Source of the DNA: Flexivirga caeni | GTDB taxonomy: Bacteria > Actinomycetota > Actinomycetes > Actinomycetales > Dermatophilaceae | Direction of reading: 5' to 3' | DNA length: 64,000 nt | NCBI RefSeq assembly: GCF_003724155.1 | Contig: NZ_RJJQ01000001.1 | Span: forward strand, 186,001 to 250,000 | Shown here: positions 7,893-15,592 of the stretch, in pieces | Position numbering within the stretch: the first letter of the stretch is position 1 | Layout of the letters: the number at the start of each line of letters is the position of its first letter | Program-made: the position numbers and the translations under genes | The notes under the pieces: generated by a model | Databases searched by the model: none | What the model saw: only the letters and a program-made list of their open reading frames with translations | Told to the model about the DNA's origin: nothing

Positions 7893-8939
7893 ATGCCGGA
7901 GGATCAGCCCATCGAACCGCTCGACGCGCTACGCCGGATCGCCTTCCTGCTGGAGCGATCCCGGGCCGGCACCTACCGGGTCAAGGCGTTCCGCCAAGCG
8001 GCCGACACCGTGGTGAGCACGCCACGAGACGAGCTGGAACACCGCGCGCAGACGGGCACGCTGCAGGACCTGCCGGGCATCGGGAAGGCAACCGAGGCCG
8101 TGATCCGCGAGGCACTGGCGGGCGAGCGGCCGGCATACCTCGCGAGCCTTGAGGAGAAGTCTCCCGAGCGGCTGGCCGAGGGCGGCGAGCGCTACCGCGC
8201 GGCACTCCGCGGCGACTGCCATTGCCACTCCGACTGGAGCGATGGCGGGTCACCTATCCCCGAAATGGTCGCGACCGCAATGGAACTCGGCCACGAATAC
8301 CTTGTCCTCACGGACCACTCGCCATCGCTGCGGGTCGCCAATGGCCTCAGCGTCGAGCGCCTTACCAAACAGCTGAAGCTCATCGACCGGATCAACGAGA
8401 ACACTGGCAGCTTCACCCTGCTCAAGGGCATCGAGGTCGACATCCTCGATGACGGCTCGCTCGACCAGCGGCCCGATCTGCTGGCCCGGCTCGACGTCCG
8501 AGTGGCTTCGGTCCACTCGAAGCTGAAGATGGCGCGCGCGCCGATGACACAGCGGATGATCGGCGCGGTCCGCGACCCGCACACCAACATCCTCGGCCAC
8601 TGCACCGGCCGGATGGTCGACGGCGAGCGTCGCGGGAAGGCACTGCGTCGCGATCAATCGGCGTTCGACGCCGAGGCTGTCTTCGCCGAGTGCGCCGCCC
8701 ACGACGTGGCCGTGGAGATCAATTCCCGCCCGGAACGCCAGGATCCGCCGGACGAACTCATCGCGCTCGCCGTCGCTGCGGGCTGCCTCTTCTCCATCGA
8801 CAGCGACGCCCACGCACCGGGTCAGCTGGACTTCGTCGAGTACGGCTGCGAGCGCGCCGAACGCCTTGCCGTTCCGCTCGATCGCATCGTCAACACGTGG
8901 CCGAAAGAGCGGCTGCTGGAGTGGGCCGATAAGCGCTAG
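7893..8939 (+). CDS. PHP-domain phosphoesterase with PolX-like helix-hairpin-helix N-terminus
   Basis: A 348-residue protein resembling bacterial DNA polymerase X with the polymerase palm removed. Residues 1-75 look like the PolX 8-kDa/HhH region (RIAFLLERSRAGTYRVKAFR, then LPGIGKATEAV). From about residue 107 comes a PHP domain with metal ligands in DCHCHSDWSDGG (His110, His112), LTDHSPS, GIEVDIL, HCTGR, EINSRPER and SDAHAPGQLD. PHP domains of PolX are Mn2+/Zn2+ nucleases or phosphoesterases, so a DNA-repair role is likely (inference). Such proteins are annotated in actinobacteria simply as PHP-domain proteins. Confidence 0.85.
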   Translation: MPEDQPIEPLDALRRIAFLLERSRAGTYRVKAFRQAADTVVSTPRDELEHRAQTGTLQDLPGIGKATEAVIREALAGERPAYLASLEEKSPERLAEGGERYRAALRGDCHCHSDWSDGGSPIPEMVATAMELGHEYLVLTDHSPSLRVANGLSVERLTKQLKLIDRINENTGSFTLLKGIEVDILDDGSLDQRPDLLARLDVRVASVHSKLKMARAPMTQRMIGAVRDPHTNILGHCTGRMVDGERRGKALRRDQSAFDAEAVFAECAAHDVAVEINSRPERQDPPDELIALAVAAGCLFSIDSDAHAPGQLDFVEYGCERAERLAVPLDRIVNTWPKERLLEWADKR

Positions 8940-8948
8940 CGCCTCGTT

Positions 8949-8978
8949 TTGGTGGATCGCTCGATAGTCCCCTATAGT
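8949..8978 (+). promoter_or_regulatory. Probable tRNA-cluster promoter
   Basis: A -35-like TTGGTG at 8949-8954 and a -10-like TATAGT at 8973-8978, spaced 18 bases, lie 60 bases before tRNA-Glu in otherwise GC-rich DNA. This fits a housekeeping sigma promoter for a stable-RNA operon. Confidence 0.55.
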
Positions 8979-9038
8979 CATCTAGTCCTCGACGCCAGCC
9001 GAGGTGCGCTGGCGCGGAGGACTGGTCGTCGAAGGTGA

Positions 9039-9111
9039 GTCCCCATCGTCTAGCGGCCTAGGACCCCGCCCTTTCACGGCGGTAGCACGGGTTCGAATCC
9101 CGTTGGGGATA
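9039..9111 (+). tRNA. tRNA-Glu (TTC)
   Basis: A cloverleaf of 73 bases: acceptor GTCCCCA pairs with TGGGGAT (one G-T), the anticodon stem CCGCC/GGCGG encloses CTTTCAC with TTC at 9073-9075, and the T-arm contains GGTTCGAATCC. The CCA is not encoded. First of three tRNAs. Confidence 0.97.
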
Positions 9112-9153
9112 CGCATCGCTCATGCGATGATGCAGGTTGTACGAAGGCCGCAA

Positions 9154-9227
9154 GGCCCCGTAGCGCAGTTGGTTAGCGCGCCGCCCTGTCACGGCGGAGG
9201 TCGCGGGTTCGAGTCCCGTCGGGGTCG
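9154..9227 (+). tRNA. tRNA-Asp (GTC)
   Basis: A cloverleaf of 74 bases: acceptor GGCCCCG/CGGGGTC, anticodon stem CCGCC/GGCGG with loop CTGTCAC (anticodon GTC at 9188-9190) and T-loop GTTCGAGTC. The discriminator is G and CCA is not encoded. It lies 42 bases after tRNA-Glu. Confidence 0.97.
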
Positions 9228-9244
9228 CAACACCCTTTCCCAAG

Positions 9245-9320
9245 GGCCAGATAGCTCAGTTGGTAGAGCGAGCGACTGAAAATCGCTAGGTCGGCGGTTC
9301 GACCCCGTCTCTGGCCACCA
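9245..9320 (+). tRNA. tRNA-Phe (GAA)
   Basis: A cloverleaf with acceptor GGCCAGA/TCTGGCC, anticodon stem AGCGA/TCGCT with loop CTGAAAA (GAA at 9278-9280) and T-loop GTTCGACCC. The terminal CCA is encoded (9318-9320), unlike the two preceding tRNAs. Confidence 0.97.
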
Positions 9321-9332
9321 CGGTCGCACCGG

Positions 9333-9360
9333 CGGACCCGTCCTCGGACGGGTCCGTTTG
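9333..9360 (+). terminator. Intrinsic terminator of the tRNA cluster
   Basis: A 10-bp GC-rich stem (CGGACCCGTC / GACGGGTCCG) with a CTCG loop at 9333-9356, followed by a short TTTG, 13 bases after the tRNA-Phe CCA. Confidence 0.75.
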
Positions 9361-9408
9361 TCGTATGACGGCCCGGATCCGCCCAGCCGCGGCTGATATC
9401 CACGCTGC

Positions 9409-9954
9409 ATGGATATCCGGATCGAGACCGCCTCGGAGCTGCCTCAGGAGATTGCGACGGCCGCCGAGCTGCGGCGCTTGCTGAGGGCGTATGACCTGCG
9501 CGGCCTCGAATGGACCGACCGGGTGATCGTCCGGACCGGGCAGCCGTCTCATTCGCATCCGGTGGTCACCCTCAACACGCGCCGAACCGGCGATTCGCTC
9601 CTGGCGACCTACCTGCACGAGCAGCTGCACTGGTGGCTCATCGACCACGATCAGGCGGCGGCAGCTATCGACGCCACCGGTGCGACCTGGCCGTCGACGC
9701 CGAGCGCGTCGGATGGCGGGGCCCGCAGCGACCACTCGACACGGCTGCATCTGTTCGTCTGCTTCCTGGAGCACCGCGCAATGCAACTCCTCACCGGCCC
9801 CGACCGAGCCTCCGACGTCCTCACCACGCAGATCGACGCTGGACTCTATCCCTGGGTTCGGCGCGAACTACGTGAGCAGCAGACCGCACTCAGCACCCTC
9901 TGCGACCGCTACGAGCTGTGGCCGCCCAGGCTGCGCGAGATACGGGCCGAGTGA
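9409..9954 (+). CDS. Possible zincin-type metallopeptidase, family not recognised
   Basis: A 181-residue soluble protein. The visible motif is YLHEQLHWW with HExxH at His70-Glu71-His74, and a downstream helix FLEHRAMQLL (Glu121) could give the third zinc ligand. No signal peptide is seen. Zinc-binding protease-like activity is an inference from HExxH alone. It sits alone between the tRNA cluster and a frameshifted phosphatase gene, with which it is convergent. Confidence 0.6.
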   Translation: MDIRIETASELPQEIATAAELRRLLRAYDLRGLEWTDRVIVRTGQPSHSHPVVTLNTRRTGDSLLATYLHEQLHWWLIDHDQAAAAIDATGATWPSTPSASDGGARSDHSTRLHLFVCFLEHRAMQLLTGPDRASDVLTTQIDAGLYPWVRRELREQQTALSTLCDRYELWPPRLREIRAE

Positions 9955-9968
9955 AGCGAAGCAGTGGG

Positions 9969-10519
9969 CTACCGGCTCCAGCGACGACGAATCTCCAGGT
10001 CAATGCGGGTGTCCTCGCGGAACACAAGGGTCGCGCCATCTAGGTGATGCAACGCCGAACCCCACTCGGCGAAGCGGCCGGCAGCGAAAGCGAACACGAG
10101 CACCGGCTCGATCGAGCCACCTGACGAGACGACCAACGCAGTTCCGCCGTCCCGCACCTTGCTCAGTGCGCGATGCCAGTGCTGCCAATGCGCCGCGACA
10201 ACTTCCCGCAGTGCAGCACTTACTTCGAGCAGCCGGGCGTAGTGCTCGTACGGGAGGTTCCATCGCCATTGATCGTGATGCTCGACGACGCCCGGCACAT
10301 AGCCAGATGGCCAGTCGACCATCTCATCGACGGCGAACCCATGACTACCGCGGTTTCGACGTACCGGGGATCCGGCCCTGTCAGCACGTACTGCACATCT
10401 GTCAGCCGCTCGCCTACGTCCCGCGCGAGCCGCACCCCGTCCGTGGAGAGCAGCGAACCGCACTCCCGGCTCGGGCCCTTCTTGGTCAAGGAGTGCCGCC
10501 GTACCTCCAGTCTTTTCAC
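9969..10519 (-). pseudogene. Histidine phosphatase (phosphoglycerate mutase-like), frameshifted
   Basis: The N-terminal frame from the ATG at 10519 reads MKRLEVRRHSLTKKGPS, with the catalytic RHS-x-T-x-KG motif of histidine phosphatases, and runs well to about 10340 (...YVETAVVMG). The next reading frame then continues with FAVDEMVDWPSGYVPG to the stop at 9969. The two fit end to end if one G is restored in the GGG run at 10339-10341 (minus strand), so there is a single-base deletion. Either the gene is a recent pseudogene or the base is a sequencing error; a programmed frameshift is less likely, as there is no typical slippery heptamer. Confidence 0.7.
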
Positions 10520-10674
10520 ACCAAGACTCTATGAAGCGACGCGGACCAGTAGCGTCCCGGTCGCTACGAGGCACCCGCCGCTCTGCCGCACTGCCCGTTG
10601 TGTGACGGCAACCCGTCATACGGCCTGAGCGACCGACCAAAGAGACCCGGGCGAAGGCTTGCACCGACGGAAGA

Positions 10675-10713
10675 CGGGCACGCATGAGCAATAATCGGGC
10701 TCATGCGTGCCCG
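10675..10713 (+). promoter_or_regulatory. Perfect 15-bp inverted repeat spanning a start codon
   Basis: Arms CGGGCACGCATGAGC (10675-10689) and its exact complement (10699-10713) flank the 9-base loop AATAATCGG. The ATG at 10703 of the next gene lies inside the 3' arm, so an mRNA hairpin would bury it. As DNA it could equally be a protein-binding palindrome. No poly-T follows, so it is not a terminator. Confidence 0.75.
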
Positions 10714-11029
10714 CTTCGGCCTCCTGGTCCTTCCCGTGCTGCTGACGGTCCTGCTCGGCGGCGCGCGCCCCGCGACGGCAGCCCCACAGGCCGGCCCCAC
10801 GGCCATCACCACCACGAGCACCACTGCCGGCCTGCGCATCGGCACCGGCACGAACACCGACGACGGCACGTCATGGGCCACCTCGGTCCCGAGCTTCCAG
10901 CAGCCGACCAACAAGACCAACAACGAACCGTTGCTGATCATCGCAGGCGTCGTGCTCGCGATCCTCGTAATCGGCGGCATTACCGCCCTCGTGCGGCTGC
11001 GAGCGCGGGGCGACGACGCCGATCTGTAG
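10703..11029 (+). CDS. Small exported/membrane-anchored protein of unknown function
   Basis: A 108-residue protein: a cleavable-looking signal peptide (residues 1-26, ending ARPATA-A), a Thr/Ser/Gly-rich extracellular stretch of about 45 residues and a single C-terminal membrane segment (about 79-97) with an RLRARGDD cytoplasmic tail. No Shine-Dalgarno is evident, and the start codon sits inside the perfect hairpin described at 10675-10713, which suggests unusual translational or transcriptional control. The family is not recognised. Confidence 0.6.
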   Translation: MRARFGLLVLPVLLTVLLGGARPATAAPQAGPTAITTTSTTAGLRIGTGTNTDDGTSWATSVPSFQQPTNKTNNEPLLIIAGVVLAILVIGGITALVRLRARGDDADL

Positions 11030-11182
11030 CGCGTCTGCCGGTCGATGCTGGGAATGTCCGACCGCTGCGGTACCGTTGACCCCACGACATAGACCGAGGA
11101 TCCCGGGGTCCGAGGGTGGTTTTCGTGCGTGCACGTTCACCGCTCGATCGCGTCCCGGCAAAACACATGAGGGGGTCTCGCC

Positions 11183-11377
11183 ATGGGGCGCGGCCGGGCC
11201 AAGGCAAAACAGACCAAGGTTGCCCGGGAGTTGAAGTACTTCTCTCCCGACACCGATCTGAATGCACTCGAGCGGGAGCTTCGCTCGAAGGCGCACGACG
11301 CGGCGAACGACGCCGACGACGTGCGCGACGATGACGACTACGGCGACTACGCCGACTGGGCGTCACACGGACACTGA
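11183..11377 (+). CDS. DUF3073 family protein
   Basis: A 64-residue, highly charged protein starting MGRGRAKAKQTKVARELKY and ending in an acidic Asp/Tyr-rich tail, as in DUF3073, a short family almost confined to actinobacteria. A strong Shine-Dalgarno (TGAGGGGG) precedes the ATG. In related genomes it sits next to purM, as here, although the two are convergent. Function unknown. Confidence 0.88.
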   Translation: MGRGRAKAKQTKVARELKYFSPDTDLNALERELRSKAHDAANDADDVRDDDDYGDYADWASHGH

Positions 11378-11414
11378 CCGACCACCTCTGCGGCGCGGCA
11401 CAGTGCGCCCACCA

Positions 11415-12524
11415 TCAGCCTCGGTGCACACCGATCAGTTGCGCACCACCTGACTGCGCACCTTTCGCGCCGCTGACGATCGGTGCGCGGGTGCCGTCCA
11501 CCTCATCGGTTGCGCGCACGACTCCCATCACCCAGCTGGGCAGGCCGCGCGCTGCGAGTATGGCGAGAGCCTGATCCACTGCGGCCTCGGGCAGCACGGC
11601 CGCGAAGCCCACCCCCTGGTTGAGCGTGCGCTCCCGGTCCTCCTGCGGGACGTTGCCGAGGTCGCCGATCACCGAGAAGACGGCCGGCGGTGTCCAGCTG
11701 TCCCTGTCCACAACCGCGGTCAGCCCGGCCGGCAGCACCCGGGCCAGGTTGGCCGCCAGCCCGCCGCCGGTGACGTGCGACAGCGCATGCACGGGGACAG
11801 CCTGGATCAGGCCGAGCAGGTCGGCGGCATACACGCGGGTCGGCGTGAGCAGCTCCTCGCCAAGCGTCCGGCCGAACTCCGGGACCTCGCGGTCGAGCGA
11901 CCAGCCCGCCGCCGCAATCACGCTCCGCACCAGCGAGAAGCCGTTGGAATGCAGTCCGCTGGACGGTATGCCGACCACCACGTCACCGGCCTGCACCAGC
12001 TCGGGGGTGAGCAGCTTCGCCCGCTCGGCGACACCGGTCGCGGCGCCGGCGACGTCATACTCGCCCGGCTCCAGCAGTCCGGGGTGCTCGGCTGTCTCAC
12101 CGCCGACGAGGGCGACGTTCGCCTGCTCACAGGCCAGCGCGATGCCACGCACGATGGCCGCGATGCGTTCCGGGACGACCTTGCCGGTCGCGATGTAGTC
12201 GGTCATGAAGAGCGGCTCTGCGCCGCAGACCACGATGTCGTCGACGACCATGCCGACAAGGTCGAAGCCGATCGTGTCATGCACATCCATGGCCTGGGCG
12301 ATGGCCACCTTGGTGCCGACGCCGTCGGTCGATGTCGCGAGCACCGGCTGCGTCATACGGGCAAGCGCGGACGCGTCGAAGAGGCCTGCGAAGCCGCCCA
12401 GTCCGCCGATCACCTCGGGCCGGGTCGCGCGCCGCGCCGATTCCTTCATCAGCTCGACGGCCTTGTCACCCGCCTCGACGTCGACGCCGGCTGCGGCATA
12501 CGTGATCTGCGGGGAGTCGGGCAT
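11415..12524 (-). CDS. purM: Phosphoribosylformylglycinamidine cyclo-ligase (AIR synthetase)
   Basis: A 369-residue enzyme of step 5 of purine synthesis, converting FGAM to AIR with ATP. It begins with the conserved ITYAAAGVDVEAGDKAVELMK, and shows GGLGGFAGLF, TDGVGTKV and GGETAEHPG as in the PurM superfamily. The ATG at 12524 has a GAAGGA Shine-Dalgarno. It lies 31 bases downstream of purF on the same strand, so the two form an operon. Confidence 0.96.
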   Translation of the reverse strand: MPDSPQITYAAAGVDVEAGDKAVELMKESARRATRPEVIGGLGGFAGLFDASALARMTQPVLATSTDGVGTKVAIAQAMDVHDTIGFDLVGMVVDDIVVCGAEPLFMTDYIATGKVVPERIAAIVRGIALACEQANVALVGGETAEHPGLLEPGEYDVAGAATGVAERAKLLTPELVQAGDVVVGIPSSGLHSNGFSLVRSVIAAAGWSLDREVPEFGRTLGEELLTPTRVYAADLLGLIQAVPVHALSHVTGGGLAANLARVLPAGLTAVVDRDSWTPPAVFSVIGDLGNVPQEDRERTLNQGVGFAAVLPEAAVDQALAILAARGLPSWVMGVVRATDEVDGTRAPIVSGAKGAQSGGAQLIGVHRG

Positions 12525-12555
12525 CGTGGTGTCCTTCGGAGTATGGCGGTGCCGG

Positions 12556-14145
12556 TCAGGGGTGCAGCAGGGAGTTCTCGGCGCCGCCGGCCACCCCGAC
12601 CGGCACACCTTCGGCATCCTGGCGCAGATCCTGCGCGGCTACCTCGACGGCGGTGTCGTGGCCGGTGCGGACATCGATCGGCAGCGTCTCCAGGAGGTGT
12701 TTGCCGATGCGGCCGTCCTCGGGCAGCGCGATCGGGTAGTCACCGGTGAAGCACGCGCTGCACAGAGCCGCCTTGGGCTGCCCCGTCGCGGCGATCATGC
12801 CGTCCTCCGAGATGTAGCCGAGCGAGTCGGCACCGATCGACGCGCGGATCTCCTCGACGCCCAAACCGTTCGCAATCAGCTCCGCACGGGTCGCGAAGTC
12901 GATGCCATAGAAGCACGGCCATTTCACCGGCGGTGACGAGATGCGCACGTGCACCTCGGCGGCGCCGGCCTCGCGCAGCATCCGGATCTGCGCCCGCTGG
13001 GTGTTGCCGCGCACGACGGAGTCGTCCACGACGATCAGCCGCTTGCCCTTGACCGCGTGCTCGAGCGCGTTCAGTTTCAGCCGGATCCCGAGCTGGCGCA
13101 GCGTCTGGCTGGGCTGGATGAAGGTGCGGCCGACGTAGGAGTTCTTCACGAACCCCTGCCCGAACGGTATGCCGGACTCCTGCGCGTAGCCCGTCGCTGC
13201 CGGAACGCCGGACTCGGGCACGCCGATGACCAGATCGGCGTCGACCGGGTGCTCACGCGCCAGCGCACGACCCATCTCGACGCGCGCCTCGTGCACGACA
13301 CGACCGTTGATGACGGCGTCGGGCCTGGCCAGGTAGACGTATTCGAAGACGCAGCCTTTCGGAGTCGGCTCGGCGAACGTGTGGCTGCGCAGGCCGTATT
13401 CGTCGATTGCGACGAGTTCGCCGGGCTCGATCTCCCGCACGACGCTTGCGCCGATGGTCTGCAGCGCTGCGGTCTCCGAGGCCACCACCCAGCCCCGTTC
13501 GAGGCGGCCGAGGGCGAGGGGGCGCACGCCATACGGGTCGCGGGCGGCATACAGGGTGTGCTCGTCCATGAAGACGAAGCAGAACGCGCCGCGCAGCATG
13601 GGCAGCACCTCGAGCGCAGTCTCTTCGAGCGGCTTGTCCGGGTTCTCCGACAGCAGCGCGGTCACCAGTGCCGTGTCGGAGGTGTTGCCGCGGGCGAGTT
13701 CGCCGCGCGCCGCCCTGCCGTCGAGGCGCTCGTCGACCAGCTCGCGCAGCTCCGCCGTGTTGATCAAGTTGCCGTTGTGCGCCAGGGCGACGGTGCCGCG
13801 GTCGCTCCCGCCGAGGGTCGGCTGGGCGTTCTCCCAGGTGCTACCGCCGGTGGTGGAGTAGCGCGTGTGCCCGATCGCCAGGTGCCCACGCAGGGAGCTC
13901 AGGCTCGACTCGTCGAAGACCTGCGACACCAGGCCCATGTCCTTGTAGACCAGGATGCTGTGACCGTCGCTGGTCGCGATGCCGGCCGACTCCTGCCCCC
14001 GGTGTTGCAGGGCGTAGAGCCCGAAGTAGGTGAGTTTCGCGACTTCCTCGCCGGGAGCCCAGACACCGAAGACACCGCATTCGTCCTGAGGTGTCTTCTC
14101 ACCGGGGAGGAGATCGTGCGTCAGCCGTCCGTCACCGCGCGCCAC
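12556..14145 (-). CDS. purF: Amidophosphoribosyltransferase
   Basis: A 529-residue first committed enzyme of purine synthesis (PRPP + Gln to phosphoribosylamine). The N-terminal glutaminase nucleophile is Cys23 in DECGVFGVW, exposed after propeptide removal, with HRGQESAGI and HTRYSTTG behind it. The C-terminal PRTase has the PRPP loop LIVVDDSVVRGNT. Cysteines in PPVKWPCFYGID and LCSACFTGDYP fit the Fe-S cluster of the Bacillus-type enzyme. Starts with GTG at 14145. Confidence 0.96.
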   Translation of the reverse strand: MARGDGRLTHDLLPGEKTPQDECGVFGVWAPGEEVAKLTYFGLYALQHRGQESAGIATSDGHSILVYKDMGLVSQVFDESSLSSLRGHLAIGHTRYSTTGGSTWENAQPTLGGSDRGTVALAHNGNLINTAELRELVDERLDGRAARGELARGNTSDTALVTALLSENPDKPLEETALEVLPMLRGAFCFVFMDEHTLYAARDPYGVRPLALGRLERGWVVASETAALQTIGASVVREIEPGELVAIDEYGLRSHTFAEPTPKGCVFEYVYLARPDAVINGRVVHEARVEMGRALAREHPVDADLVIGVPESGVPAATGYAQESGIPFGQGFVKNSYVGRTFIQPSQTLRQLGIRLKLNALEHAVKGKRLIVVDDSVVRGNTQRAQIRMLREAGAAEVHVRISSPPVKWPCFYGIDFATRAELIANGLGVEEIRASIGADSLGYISEDGMIAATGQPKAALCSACFTGDYPIALPEDGRIGKHLLETLPIDVRTGHDTAVEVAAQDLRQDAEGVPVGVAGGAENSLLHP

Positions 14146-14180
14146 GACTCCAGTGTGTCATGTCCGACGGGGTGCTTCGT

Positions 14181-14471
14181 TCACTGCCGGTTGAGGATGC
14201 GTTCCAGCAGCAAGGCGACGATCGCCGCCAGCAAAGCGCCGACGGCAGCCAGGATGCCCCCGATCAGCGCGACGCCCGTGCGGGCGGAGTAGCCGTCGGC
14301 GTCCGCCCCCGACGAGGCGATGATCGCGCCGACAATGAAACCGATGACCGCACCGGTGATGATGAAGCGCAGAAAATTCGGCGTGCGTCGCACGGGAATG
14401 CGCACGACGCGCCTTTCGGGTGGCACGTCCCGCTCGTGGTCGGGTTCGCCCTGGTCAGTCACGCCCAGCAC
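14181..14471 (-). CDS. Small conserved-looking membrane protein
   Basis: A 96-residue protein with a basic N-terminus (VVRIPVRRTPNFLRF) and two membrane segments at about 36-52 and 66-90. GTG starts at 14471 and 14462 are both possible. It lies 35 bases upstream of purF on the same strand and may be in its operon. Function unknown. Confidence 0.65.
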   Translation of the reverse strand: MLGVTDQGEPDHERDVPPERRVVRIPVRRTPNFLRFIITGAVIGFIVGAIIASSGADADGYSARTGVALIGGILAAVGALLAAIVALLLERILNRQ

Positions 14472-14548
14472 GGTAGCCCGGCCGGTATGACGGCTGTTGA
14501 CTAGGGTATGGCGCAGTTGCGTAGTCGTCCCGTTCGAAGGTGTTGGAC

Positions 14549-15502
14549 ATGGTGTGGCTGATCCTGATCGTGTGCGCCGCGGTGCTTGCCGTGGTGCTGT
14601 GGCTTCTGCTGCGGGACCCGCAGCGCGGCGGCTCCGTCGGTATTCATGGGGTGACGGGCGCCCAGAAGCTCAGTATTGCCGACGAGGAGGCGATCGAGCA
14701 GGAGGCGGCACAGCCCGGCGGACGCACCGCCGAGTCGGTTGCGGCAGGTGCGGTGGCGGGCGGCGCGGTCGCCGGGTCCGTCGCTGTTGCCGAGAAAACT
14801 GCTGCTGAGAAGCCTGAGCCTGAGGCGACTGGGCCCGCTGCGGTTGCGGCCGAAGCCGCGCCTGCCGCCGATGACTGGGACGCACCGCCCCCGCCCGTCG
14901 CGACGGAACCGGCTGCGCCAGCCGCCGACGACTGGGACGCGCCACCGCCCGCAATCGCCGGCGAAGCGTCTGCTCCAGCTCCTGCTTCAGATGACTGGGA
15001 CGCACCACCGCCCCCCATTGCAACTGAACCGGCCGCGCCTGCTGCGGATGACTGGGACGCACCACCTCCCCCACTGGACGACACACCCGCACCGGCCGCC
15101 CAACCCGCCGCGGCCCCAACGTCATCCGGCGACGACTGGGACGCCCCACCGCCACCGCTCGATGACACACCCGCATCGGCAGCCGCACCGCCCACACCTG
15201 AGCCCACGCCGGCATCTGCCGCGTCTACCTCGGGCGACGACTGGGACACCCCACCACCCGCGCTCGACGCCGAGCCTGCGCCAGCACCCGAACCTGCCGC
15301 AGTCCCAACGTCATCCGGCGACGACTGGGACGCCCCACCACCTCCGCTGGACGACGCAGCACCCGCCGAGCCCGTGCCGGCCACGCCTGCTCCGGCCCCC
15401 GCACCCGCGGCCAAGACGCCCGCGCCGGCCACGTCGTCCGCCGATGACTGGGACACGCCGCCCCTGCCGCTGGACGAGTTCCTCGACAACCCCGACCGGT
15501 AG
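14549..15502 (+). CDS. Membrane-anchored Ala/Pro-rich protein with DDWD repeats
   Basis: About 317 residues. A single N-terminal membrane segment (MVWLILIVCAAVLAVVLWLL) is followed by a short conserved-looking region (about 25-55) and then a long Ala/Pro/Glu-rich domain carrying eight copies of a (G)DDWDAPPPP-like motif separated by variable Ala/Pro spacers. The ATG at 14549 is favoured by the GAAGGTG Shine-Dalgarno; a GTG nine bases upstream is possible. The domain is probably disordered, like cytoplasmic interaction tails or wall-spanning spacers. No homologous family recognised. Confidence 0.7.
   Translation: MVWLILIVCAAVLAVVLWLLLRDPQRGGSVGIHGVTGAQKLSIADEEAIEQEAAQPGGRTAESVAAGAVAGGAVAGSVAVAEKTAAEKPEPEATGPAAVAAEAAPAADDWDAPPPPVATEPAAPAADDWDAPPPAIAGEASAPAPASDDWDAPPPPIATEPAAPAADDWDAPPPPLDDTPAPAAQPAAAPTSSGDDWDAPPPPLDDTPASAAAPPTPEPTPASAASTSGDDWDTPPPALDAEPAPAPEPAAVPTSSGDDWDAPPPPLDDAAPAEPVPATPAPAPAPAAKTPAPATSSADDWDTPPLPLDEFLDNPDR
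14870..15475 (+). repeat. Degenerate tandem repeat encoding eight DDWD(A/T)PP motifs
   Basis: Near-identical segments centred on GATGACTGGGACGC recur with a variable period of roughly 60-100 bases; the core is conserved while the Ala/Pro spacers differ in length and sequence. Expansion by slippage or recombination is likely. Confidence 0.8.
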
Positions 15503-15592
15503 AAATTCTCTCGAAATCCATCGTCGCGTAAAGAACACAGCGCACGCGCTGGGTGGAAGAGTCGGCATACCCCAAAGGGCCGAGGAGCCGAT

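Noticed and set aside
10335-10345. Programmed frameshift in the histidine phosphatase gene
   Set aside because: No slippery heptamer, stem-loop or known precedent for this family; a simple one-base deletion explains it.
12949-14292. Plus-strand open frame opposite purF
   Set aside because: Shadow frame; purF is unambiguous on the other strand.
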